Assembly (NCBI GenBank): GCA_001662425.1
Contig: BDDC01000237.1
Coordinates: 3,941 to 67,940, forward strand
Direction of reading: 5' to 3'
DNA from: Chlamydomonas sphaeroides
Taxonomy: Eukaryota; Chlorophyta; Chlorophyceae; Chlamydomonadales; Chlamydomonadaceae
Length of the DNA stretch: 64,000 bases
Part shown: piece after piece, positions 14,001-26,000 of the stretch
How positions within the stretch are numbered: the stretch's first letter is position 1
Layout of the letters: each line of letters opens with the position of its first letter
Notes under the pieces: generated by a model
The model's database searches: none
Seen by the model: the letters and a program-made list of their open reading frames with translations, nothing else
What the model was told of the DNA's origin: nothing
Program-made: the position numbers and the translations under genes

Positions 14001-17000
14001 CCATGGCGGACGCCCAGAAGCACTGCCGGAGCTATGGAGTGAGTTGTCATCAGGACTCGACGGATGGGTAGCATTAGCAGACATGCTAAGGTTTGCTCAA
14101 CCAGCGACGTGACCACACGGGCCATGCCATGGCCATGCCATTGCCCGAGAGCACTCGGATGCCATTAGGAGGCCTCAGGGAGCTCAGCCGACATTTGGAT
14201 ATGGCTAATGTTATGCTGACCGCTGCACTCTCCCACCCAGGGCGAGCTGCCGTCTCTTACCGACCCCTACATTCGCGAGTCGATCCTCACAAACTTCGAC
14301 GAGGAGCTGCCGAGCAGCTTCTGGCTGGGCCTGCGCTCGTACGGCGACGGCATGGTGCGTGTATGGTCACATGATTGGGTGGAGTGGGGGTCCCAAAGCA
14401 CAACAAATGATTGCCCCCTGCCACTGCTCCCCTGCGTCCCCATGCTCCCTGTCAGCCCTACTGGACCGACGGCTCGCACTCGACGGACGGCGTTCTCAAC
14501 GCCTGGGAGGCGGGCGAGTTTGGCATGCACGCCTGCGCGGTGGTGGTCGGCCCTCAGGGCGCCAACCTGACCATTGGGGTAAGCTGGGTTGGAAGTGATG
14601 CAGACAAGTTTGAGTTGATGTCATGCGTGAGGGCACTACCTGGAACCAACAACAACACTGCTTGCCCGCAGTTCGACCGCATCTACAGCCTCTGGAGCCC
14701 CAACGCCACCGAGGGAGCCATCGGCATCTCCCCGCCGCCACCTGGGCTGCCTCCCCCCAGTGCACCACCACCGGAGCCTCCATCGCCGCGGCCGCCTGGC
14801 CCTAACCCGCCCAGCCCTCCCAGTCCTCCCGTCAATGGAACCGAGCCGCCGGGCGTTGACGAGCTGTCACTGCCGGATCCTCCGCCGCCCTCTCCCGCCC
14901 CTCCGCCGCCTGCACCTCGAGCCGTCACGTACTTCGTGCCCCAGGGCGTCTACACGGTGTCCTGCATGGAGAAGATGCCCGTCGTCTGCTCGCGAAGTGA
15001 GTGCCGCCAACAGCAAATGGCAGGCATTGCATACCAGGGCGCTTGGAAGGCAGCTCGGGCAACGCCTGTACTTCCACTGAGCCATGTGCATACCGCCCCC
15101 TGCGCATGCAGGCACGGTGTCCAACTCCCGCAAGCCCAGATTCCACTGCCTCAATCGCCCCAACGGCCTGGCGTACCCCGTGCCCGGCAAGTTCCTGGTC
15201 GACCGCCCCCTCTCCGTCAGCGATGAGCGCGAGTGCGTGGTCGCCTGCATGCTTGACAAGCGGTGAGCGAAGTTGGGAGGTACAGCCAACACGTGTAAGG
15301 GTGCCGCAATGCTGCCTCTCTCCGTCAGGACATGAGGCTGCTGCTTACCTTCATACGTGTCTGCCCATTGAACACCGCCTTACGTGTCTGCCCATTGAAC
15401 ACCGCCAAACCACACAGCTGCACTTATTACGTCTACCTGTCGCTGGGCTACCTGGCTGCCGACGCCGACACCGGCCCCGCGCCACACTGCTTCCCCATGG
15501 CCCGCGCCTGGGAGGCCGGCTACACGGACCTGGCCATGCGCATTGACCAGGTCGCTGTGGGCGACCGAGTGTGCTTCCGCAGCGAGGGAGTGCTCAACGG
15601 TGAGAACTGCGCGTCCTTCCAGCAGATCGGGCTCCTGCTGCAGCCGCGCGCTATGTCAATGGCAAGCTCTGCACATCTGCCGTCCATTGCCAAAGATGTG
15701 CTGCTCACGGTGTTGAACTGCGCGCCACGGACATGTTCGGCTCACTTGCCCTATGCAGCCGAGACGTACAACTTCCCCGATGAGTCCATGGTGGAACCCC
15801 CGTCCGCCTTTAGCGCACAGTACGGCCAGCCGGCGCCCACCCACGTGCAGTCGCCCATCAACGCCACGGTGCCATTTGCGCTCATGTGCTCGGACGAGGG
15901 CGACGCCCCCGTGCTGGGCGCCATCAGCCTCGTGCTGGGCTCCGCCACCGGTGCTGTGGTGGACCTGGGCGCCTCCTGCGCGGGCCGCGTGCTGGGCACC
16001 GAGCAGCGCGTGCTGGGCCGCACCGGCGCCGGCCTGGTGGCCTCGACGGGCGATTGCGGCCAGGCGGGCATCCGTGGCGTTGGCGGCACATACGACAGCG
16101 CCGGCATCTGCTCGGTGCGTGCCAGATGATCGCGCCTTCGGCAATCGCAATGATCGTGCCACATGCGCATCATCGATGTGCCACCTGCCCCACGCCCGTT
16201 CCTCCTCCCAGCTGACGCTCAAGTGCATCAGCGGCGCCTACCTGTCGGTGCTCGCGCCAGAGCTGGGCCGCACCTGCGGTGTGGGCGGCACGTTCGACTA
16301 CTACTGCCCGGAGGGCATGACCGCCAACGGAGTGCAAGTGGGTCCTGCAGTGGGTGGCGCCGTGGGCTTTGATTCCTGAGCTAACGTGTCTTCCATGCCT
16401 GCAGGGAACAGCCCTGCTCCTTGGCAACACGTCCGCCAGCGCAATCTCCACAGTGCGCCTCACCTGCGCCACCACACCCTCGTTCCTTGTCCCACCTCCT
16501 CCGCCTCGTCCACCACCCTCCCCTCCCTCGCCTCCCATGCCTCCCATCACCACCACGGGCCGCCGCCGGGGTCTGGTTGACAGTGCACCCAGTGACGATG
16601 CGATTGCCCAGATCGCCGAGAGCCTGAAGGTCGACGAGGAGGCCGTGCTGCGCGCTGTGGTGGCCGCATCCGCCGACATCAACGAGGACGTAGTCGCCAT
16701 GGATGCCGCCATCACGCTGCCGGAGAGCTCGCTAGCGGGAGGCCGCCGCGCGCTGCTGCAGGTGAGACAAGCGTCCCCGGTTGCTCCGATGGGGGGTTTT
16801 GCGTAACCGCTTTGCCACAAAAGCCGGCAAAGCTCGTGCCTGCCTCACAGCGCTGAGATTGCTGAGATTGCATGGCTGCCCCTCGTTTCAACCACAGACA
16901 CAGTTCCAGTGCGCCTTCGAGGGCAGCGCCAACACCAGCTATCCCGGTGAGCTGCGGTGCACTGCTGGCTGGCTGGCAGCGCTCTCTCTCTTTCGGCGTA

Positions 17001-20000
17001 CTGCGTGCCGCCTCCTAGATGCGCGTGCCTGCCTAGACGCACGTCGTGTAGACCACCGCACCGCGCTGCTTGCCATTGGAGCCCAGTACGTGTGCATGCA
17101 CCACCCCCGACCCTACCCCTTGCATGCAGCGGACGAGTACATCCTGGCCGGCAAGGTGGCGCTGCCCGGCGAGTGCTGCGCCATGTGCTTCAACGCCAGC
17201 AGCACCTACTACGGCTACGTGTTCGTGTCCGTCTACCAGGTGAGGGCCGCCCCGAGACGCACCCGAGTTGATCCGCGCAAGCTTGCCGCTAGACGCTGCT
17301 GAGCGCCTGTCGCTCCATGTATCCTGAGCTGCATGCCCTGCCGCCCTTGCGTCGCAGGACTGCTACTGCGCCATGGATCTGCCTTCGCGTGAGTCATGCA
17401 CCGAGTCCCTGCACGGCGCTGCGCGTAGGCGCTGTCATTAGTGCCAGACCCTGCCGAGCGGCTAACCCCGTACGGGCACTTGCTGCTGCGCCCCTGTCTT
17501 GCGTTGCATGCGTCGAACATGGCTTTTGCCGCACACCGCACGGCCTGATGTGCGGAACGAGACCACCATTCCCTTCTGGATTTTCTGCTTCCCCGCAGAC
17601 GTCCCGAGCGCAACCCTCACACCCGGCACTCTTTGGGGCTCGCTGGGAGGCGTGCAGTACGGAGGCGTGGTCCGCGTCAACCCCATGCCTTCACCTCCAG
17701 CCCCCCAGCCCCCCAGCCCGGCACCCTCGCCTCCTTCCCCTCCCATCCATCCCTCGCCACCTTCACCCGTGCCTCCAAGCCCGCACCCCCCAGAGCCGCA
17801 CCCCCCATCGCCTGCACCTCCCCTCTCCCCGAACCAGTTTGCGCCTCCGCCTTCACCCCCCTTGCCACCCTCGCCGTCTCCACCTCCGCGTCCGCCGTCC
17901 CCAGAGCCATCACCCCCGCCCTCGCCCCGTCCGCCCACCCCGCCGCCGCCTCCTTCTCCGGCACCCTCGCCGCCCAGTCCGCGCCCACCGCCCAAGCCAC
18001 CGTCGCCCCCTAGCCCCCCCAAGCCCCCCTCACCAGCGCCGAGGCCGCCGCCATCGCCACCAGGCCTGCCCAAGCCCCCATCGCCTCGCCCGCCGCGTCC
18101 GCCAGCGCCGCCACCTCCGTCTCCGCGCCCCTTACCGCCACCTCTGCCTGCCCCAATCGCCCCGCCCTCGCCGCCCTCGCCGCCCTCTCCACCACCTCTG
18201 AAGCCGTCCCCGCCAAACCCTTCCCCTCCCGGCAACCCGCCATCCCCGCCTCCCTCACCGGCACCTTCGTGAGTTGGGCTGCAGTTGCAGAAGTGGTGTA
18301 TGTGCAGATGCAGACCTTGTATGTGCATTGTGCTGGGTTTTATTATCCGCACATCACCAATCGGGCATGTGTCGTATCCCACACCACAGGCCGCCATCGC
18401 CGCCGACGCCGCCCCCTGTGCCAAGCGCACCGCCGTCGCCGCCCGAGCAGCCTCCCGCCCCGCCCCCGCCATCGCCCCCGCCCTCTCCTCCGCCCCGCCC
18501 TCCTCCGCCTCCTTCGCCCCCCCCTCCGCCACCTGATTCTGTTTCAGCTGGTAGGACACGCGGCATGGCCCCATCCTGTAGTACACGGTACCCCGGTGAT
18601 GGTGCTGTTGTTGCACTTGCTCAACCTGAGAATGGTGTTGTTGTTGCACGTGCTCAACCTGAGAATACCTAGCTGCCTGCATGACCGCCCGTGCCTAAAT
18701 GTACCCGCCCCCTTGCTCACCCCTGCCCCGCCCATATAGCCGCGCCCTTCTGCAAGGACGGCTGCTCGGCCGTGTTTGGCGACTTTTCGGTGGACTCGCC
18801 CTGGTACTTCAGCCAGAGGGTGCTGGCGCTGCGATGCACGGCCGGCTACCAGGTGGAGTGATGGCTGATGCAAAGAACGACACATTGTGCGCGTGCGAGC
18901 CGCTCGCAAGCGGTGGCCCCTTCCTGACAAGGCCATTTTCCCCCTCTGGCTGGCTGCAGCTGCGCAACGTGTCTGCGGTGCTGCCCAGCGGCGCCTGGTT
19001 CACACCCGAGTGGACGGACGTGGTGCCGCTGGCGGGCATGGGCGCCTTCTGCGGCCCCATCCCGGCAGGCGGCGGCCCCGAGGCCCCCGAGTCGGAGGTG
19101 GTGCGCGCCGGCACGACTGCGGTGCCGGATGATGGACGGTCTTACACTGTGATGGTGAGTCCTGCAGCGTGACACAACCTGATGATGCAGGTGTCGGCTT
19201 GGATGGCTGGTGCCGATAGCTGCTAGCGTGTTGAATACTGTGTTGAATACTATTGTACCGTATATCTGACCCCACTTTCCGTACCATCGTTGCATCCGAC
19301 AGGCGCTAAATGCCAGCAGCTGCGGCGAGCAGGGCATCACCGAGGTCGCAGGTGCGGGTGACAAGGCGAGAGCAGCATGCGCTGGAACACAAGCGCAAAA
19401 TGAAAGGCGCAAGTAGGCAGGCACAGATCATCAGTAAGGGTGGAGTGGAGAGCTTTGATTTGTGTTTCAGCATATGCTTCGCGTGTCCTTTTCCAGGCCT
19501 GTACACGCACTGGACGCCCTCTCGGCCCGCCTACATTGCGTCGGTTGCGGTCAGGTATGTCGCGGGCTTGCTCCTTCGGCGAGGCAATCACACGCATTGT
19601 TTTGTCCCCAATTTTGGAAACGGGATCGGCTTGAATGCTATCGAGCATGATGGTCCGTGTTATGCGCAACCGCAGGTGCCGAGGTCAGGCGACCTTCACG
19701 CCACCCACTGTACCCTCCGGCGCTGCAAGCGACGTCAAGGCGTGGTCGTACGCCTGCCCCTCTGGCAGCACCCTTGCCGAGGTCCTGGCCACCACCCAGG
19801 AGCACGACAGCGGGCAGGTCTTCGTCACCAACATCGCCTTCCGCTGCTCGCTAATGGCCGTGCCGGAGCCGCCGGCCATCTTCTGTAAGTGCATGCCGCT
19901 TGTGGGGTACTGCGTTTGGCGGCAGGCGTGATGGCGGGCCCGTAAGGGCTGCCGTTCAAAGATGTGAAGCGCGACTGTCACGCTGCTGAGTGGTCGTGAG

Positions 20001-23000
20001 ATCAGCTGCCGCCCCCCTGGCCCCTTGCAGCGGAGGGCTCATTCACGGCCGCTGAGCGCCGCTTCCTGGACCCAATGTCCCTTCGCTGCCCCGAGAACGA
20101 ATACGTCACATCCATCTTCGGCAGGTGCGCGGCCTCGCCTCCCCAGCCATGCGAAGAGCAACGTGTTTTCCCGCGGCGTCAGAGCGTTTCGGCCACCTCA
20201 CTAGAGCCCGGATCCTTCAACGTGCAGCGCCCAGCTATAAGCTGCCAACCCAAGCGCCCACGCATGCCGCCTCATAACTCTCGCCATAACTTTCCCAGGT
20301 ACGACACGCTCCCTGCTGGCACCGGCATCAACGCCGCCACCGTCGCCAACCTGTTCGGGGCAGCACAAGCCGTGGTGCGGGAGCTGGGCATCACCTGCAG
20401 CGGCCGGACCACCGTGACCAAGGGTGCGTGATGGGGCAGTGCGCTGGGCAGTGCGCTGGACAGTGCGGTCCAGCTGCCTGCAGTGCGCCTGAGGGATCGT
20501 TGTTGTCACAAAATTGACTGCATGTTTCCCTTGTTGTCCCAACCCGCAGCGATCGAGACCGCCAGCAACGCCCAGGCCTCGACGCTCCCGTCTAACAACA
20601 CTGTCAGCTTCACGTCTATCGACTGCCCGGCCGGCATTGCTGGCATCACCGGCCGCCTGCAGCCTCTGAGTACATTGCCGAACAACCCTGGCGTGCTGCT
20701 CATGGCTGAGGTGAGCTCAGCCGTTCTGCTCAATGGCCTGTCGCTGCATCCCTCTGCTGCTAGCCAAGATGAACTGCTGGTGCAAGCAATATTTACCTCT
20801 ACTCGTGCGTGACCTAACAACATGGTGTTGCCGCGCCTTATTGACACCCCGCACGATTTGCATGTTTGACTTGCTGTTTCCCTGGTCCTCGTCCTGTTTG
20901 CAAAAGGAAACGTTGCCGCCTCCTCCCCGCAGGTGCACTGCCACGACACTCAGACCCACACCATGAACTTTGCGATTGCGCCGCACCTTGACGGCGTGGG
21001 CGTCACTTTTGAGGAGAGCTGCCGCACCACCACTGTCGTGTCGGGTATTACCGTGCTGCGCTCGCGCCTGAGCGCTGCCGGCGCTGTGGAGTCCCGCTGG
21101 GCCTTCATGCGCATGTCTTTCTTCCACGGCCTCAAGGTCGACTGCCTGCCCGTGCCGGAGCCGGGCGCGAAGCTGCCTCTGGCAGGTGCGCTCGCTACTA
21201 ACTGCATGCATGCACATGCCTGCGAATTGCAAATTCTCTCGCAACAACCGACACATTCAAAATCCAACCTCGCAGCCCAACTGCCCATGGTCGGCGCTCC
21301 GGCGGTGCCTGGCACGTTCTTCCGCTACGAGTGCCCGACGGGCAGCAAGGTCATCGCCATGTCGGGCACCTACGACTACGCCAAGTGAGACCCGGTTGCG
21401 GTGGCTCCCTGTACGTTGCATTGTGGTTGCGCCACGGGTACCCACGCATGTGTGCCAATCTATGTAACTCCTTGCCCTCCCCACCCAGTGACCTGCTATC
21501 GATGCGCTTTGAGTGCAACAACGCCCCGCTCGCTGCCGGGCAGTCGTCGCTCGCTGAGATTGCCACCGTGGTGAGTATGGTGGTTGCAGTGAGGTCAGGG
21601 GCCTTATGCAAGCAGTGCCGGTGCCATCAGGCCGCCTCGGTCTTCGCTCAATGACATATCGCAATTGGTGTCTGTCGTAACCACACTGTCGCTTGCCGCT
21701 GTCCTTGCAGGGTAACATGATTTTCGACAGCGGCATCGACGTTGAGGCCGCTGCAGCAGCTGGATTGAGCGCCATCAACACCAGCGCCTCCAGTTCTCTC
21801 GGTGTCAACCGTTACATCAGCCCCGAGCTCGTGCCCACGCCGCCCATTGGATCATACTTCATTGATGTGAGCTGCCAATGTGTACTATGGTCAAGTTGGT
21901 TCAACCGCACCCCACTTTTCATTCAATGGCTGACGCTATGAGCTGTAAATTTAGTGCGCTGAAGAAGCCCTCACTAACCCTGGCCCACAGCGCACGTGCC
22001 CCAACGGTGTTGCCGGCCTAACCAGCCGCACTGCTCAAGAGGGCCTCAACTTTGCCGCCACGCCCGTGGCGAGCATGGATCTGCCTCACATGCCCGGCAG
22101 CAAGGCGGTGCTGTACGACGTACTGCTGGACTGGTCCGAGGCCGATCGGTGCGTCATGAAAAACGCTTAGCATGTCTGCGCCTTGGCTGAGACTGGGCCG
22201 GCAGTCGGCGAAAAGGTCTTGCTGAGACGCCAGCCTTGCCTCTGACACTGCTCCTTCGTGCCCTGTTTATGTGCAGGTGGTGCAAGTAAGGCGGCTGCAT
22301 GTGCTTTACAGTGTGGCTGCCGTGGGCATGCTAAAGCACTGCATGAAGCCCAATCGCAGGAGGGAGTAGCGTCCTTGCTTTGTTCAGCTCCTTATCTTCA
22401 AGTCTTGGCTGCGCTTGACGATTGCCTGCTGCCCTTGCTGCGTGCTGTTCGTTGCACGTCACACAGGGAGCAGGGCGGCTATCTCATGGTGTACACGTCG
22501 AAGGACGTTAACGACCAGGTGGGAGCGGTGGGGTTATTTTTATTGCTGTCGTGCGTGTATGTTCACACGCATGCTTGCAAGCACATTACATAGGTGAGCT
22601 GACCGAGCACCGACAATCCCGCCCCGCGTGCCCTGTGCCCATGTCACCACTGCACCATCGGAAATGACGACCTCCAGATCGGATTCATGATCCAAGAGTG
22701 AGCGTGACATAGCTCCCTAAAGCTGCAGGCGTTCTTGATCGTGTTTCGCTCGTGGTAGGATTCAAGTGCCGAGCATGCACCCGTACCGCCTATCTCCGCA
22801 GGTGGGCGTACGCCAGTGTGACTGACACCGCAATCGGCGTCTGGCTTGGTGGCCGTCGCTACACCCTAGGCAGGCAAGTGGTGATGGTGGTTGTGGTGCG
22901 GTGGTTCACCGCAACTGGCGCGGCCCTCGCGGCCCTCACTGCCCCCGCACGTGCATCCACATTTCAAGTCTCGTGCTTATCGGGCACTGCACTGCACAGG

Positions 23001-26000
23001 TTCAACTTTACATTTGTGGATGGGACTTCAGCACTCGAGACCTACCAAGCGCCGTGGAACGCCAATGCCGGCGAGCCGAACGACCTCAATGGAGTCGAGG
23101 GTGAGGTCACAGGAATCTGGAATCTTCTTGATAATTGCCCTGAGCGTGTACTTCACACTGTTATGCTTTGGACGCAGATTGCCTCGAGCTCGTTGTCAAT
23201 GTCACGAGCCGATTCGCCAGGTGCGGTAATTGTAGCTACGGCGAGTGGCAGTACCTGCAGCAGGGGCATGGCCGCTTAGTGGGGCTTGTGTAGGGGACAC
23301 CGGGCTTGATGCTGCATTCGGTGTGCGCTGAATGCAAGTGCCTATCTTGCACGTCCCACACAGGGCCCAGTGGTTCGACCGCGTATGCACGGGTAGGTTT
23401 CCAGCGCGATCCTGACATGAACCACGTAGCCCACAATAACCCATCATGTGCCCACTCACCCATGTCGTGTCGCGCTTTGCCCCTCATCGCAGGCCTGACC
23501 CGCCGCCCTCTGTGCCGGCTAGGTACGCAATCATCTCGCAAATTGCTACGTTCCATGTCCCGTGTCAATTACCACCTGCTTACCAGCCTCGCCCACCACC
23601 CATGGGATGCCTGCCACGTACACAGTGTCCGCGGCCCAGCGCAGCACTGTCAGTGCCAGCGACGCTGCCGTGCCAGCGGTTCAGATGTCGGGCAGCAACG
23701 GCGACGCACTCAGCCTGTACAATGTGCCGGTGAGCGAAGGGGTTGACAGTGCTCGCTGCTCAGACGCTGCTCGCGACGCTTACAGCTCGCCCAACTCGTA
23801 TGCTCCCAACCTTGCCGTACGTGCAGCTGTCATGGGACGATGCCCAGGTGTTCTGCCAGCGCCGTGGCGGCGCCCTGGCTAGCTTCCGCGACAATGGAGA
23901 GCTCTCGTGAGTCGAAAATTCCACCGTGCTGACCCATACGCTTAGTGGCAGCGGCATGTCATTTTACTCACGCTCACATTCCCCTCTTGCTCGCGCATCT
24001 TTGCCTCCCGACCACAGGCGCTTCAGCCTCGGCGTGAGCGAGTACTTCGCCACCCACAACCCCTCGCGTGCACCTCGAGCAACCGTGTGGACAGGGCTGC
24101 GGAACCGGCTACCGGGTGAGCCTTACATGCGAACTTTGGTGTGCACGAACACGGCCCTATCAACGCATGCGCCGCAAGCAGGCACACATACCAAGTTGCT
24201 CTGTTCCGTGCCCCAATACCCGTTTAGGCCCCGGCACGCCAGGCAACGCGCTCCGTGTTGCGCTCGACTCGGTGATCCGCAGCGGCAAAGAGTACCTGTA
24301 CGTGCAGCAGCTCAAGCTCACGTACGAGGCGGTGAGCAGCAGGGCGCGCTATGGTGGCTAAACTGCGACGCTTGCGCAGCTTGGGCAGCTGACTGGAGCA
24401 TGGGTGGCTGTGGCCGGGTGTGTGCCTCGCAGGCCAACCGGTGGTGCGAATCCAACGGCGGCGGCGAGCTGGCTTCGTTCTCCAGGTGCGCCTCGCTGCA
24501 TTGTGCAGCACGGACATCTTGACTCTGTGGCATAGGGGAGGGAAAGCGCGTCCTTCACAACCGCCGTTGACCATCTCTGGCTGCCGTGGCTGCTGTCCCG
24601 CGCCGCAGTGCCGCCGACTACGATGCCATTATGGCCGTGTTCACAGCTGCCGCCTCTCGCGTGCTGGAGAGGACGACAACCACAGTGCAGGCGTGGGTTG
24701 GCCTCACACGTGCCAGCCTGGCCGACCCCTACGTGTGGCTGGACAGATCCAACTCGTCCTGGCTCAACCCGCCTCCTAACCGGTGGGCCGCTGGCTTCAC
24801 TGTCAACAACACGGCCGTGGCCATGCCCCAGTGCATGTTTGTGTCGACACGATGCACAGCAGGTGAGCATGCGCCCTGCGTGGAGGCGTGCTGATTATAA
24901 AGCCACTGGTATCGCCAACGCGGTTATCTCCCCTACACCAGGCAACGCGACCTCTGGGTACACGGGCTGCTCGAGCGGCTTCGGACAGGCCAGCTGTGAC
25001 GCTGACGCCCTCAACGGCTTCATCTGCAGCCGCAACAGGGACGCAGCAGGTGCGGCGGTTGGTGGTGTGGTGTCCCGCACGGCGCTCGCTGCTTATGCAT
25101 ATGCCCTAGAAAACGCTGCACACAGGTACATGTGCGTGTATGTAGAGATATGCGCAATGCAACATGCAACATGCGCCTTGCTGCATTGCTGGTCCGACCC
25201 TCAGCCAGCGCCGTGGTCGCCGGCCGCCAGTTCCTGGCCTTTGCCGAGCCCAAGACCTGGGCGGACGCGGGCGCTGCGTGCCTCAACGTGAGTGCTGCGG
25301 CGCAAAAAAGTTGCTGCGACTGCTGCAGCATGCAGCACCGTATCCAGCCATATATGTCAAGAGTGGGGATGCGCGTGTGCCCGTTTGCAGTTGGGAGGCA
25401 CGCTGGCGTCGTTCCACACCGATGATGAGTACACAAGTATTGCGACGGCGCTGTTTGGGTGAGGCAGCTTGCAGCAAACGTGTGCTATCCTATCACTGTG
25501 CCGACATGTCGCTCGCATGCATACCGCAGCTCGCAGCCCGTGCTGGATGGCACGGGCATGGTCAGCAACCCCGGCGGATTTGCCAGCCCCGGCTTCGTCC
25601 ATGTGAACCTCATCCTGGGTGCGGGTGAGACGGTGACGGATCTGTGTGCAGCCCGAGCACACGTGCGGGGCACGCTATCGTTCTATGGGCCGTATGTGTG
25701 CCTTTCACAAAGCACCACCGCGGTGTTCTACATGCCTCGATCACCTCACAGGCCGAACCTTTAGCTGGGGCAACAACCGGCCTGCCACCCGCATGACCTG
25801 GGCCACGGGCAAGCCCTCTGCGACGCTGAACTCCACTTGTGGCGCCTTCAACGTTATCTGCGCTGGCGAGCCCGGCGCCTGGTCGAGCTGTCGCCCTCTG
25901 GCACTCACCGACGTGCCATGCGACATGTACGTGCGTGCGTGCGTGGCGCGCGTATGCCCACGGTTACATTAGTTGCAGTGTTGTCAAGGACACTACGTGT

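Noticed and set aside
17462..18682. 406-codon Gly/Glu-rich open frame on the - strand
   Set aside because: It is the exact antisense of the Pro-rich rod on the + strand. The GGEGG pattern follows from CCTCC repeats, and it spans + strand exon-intron borders.
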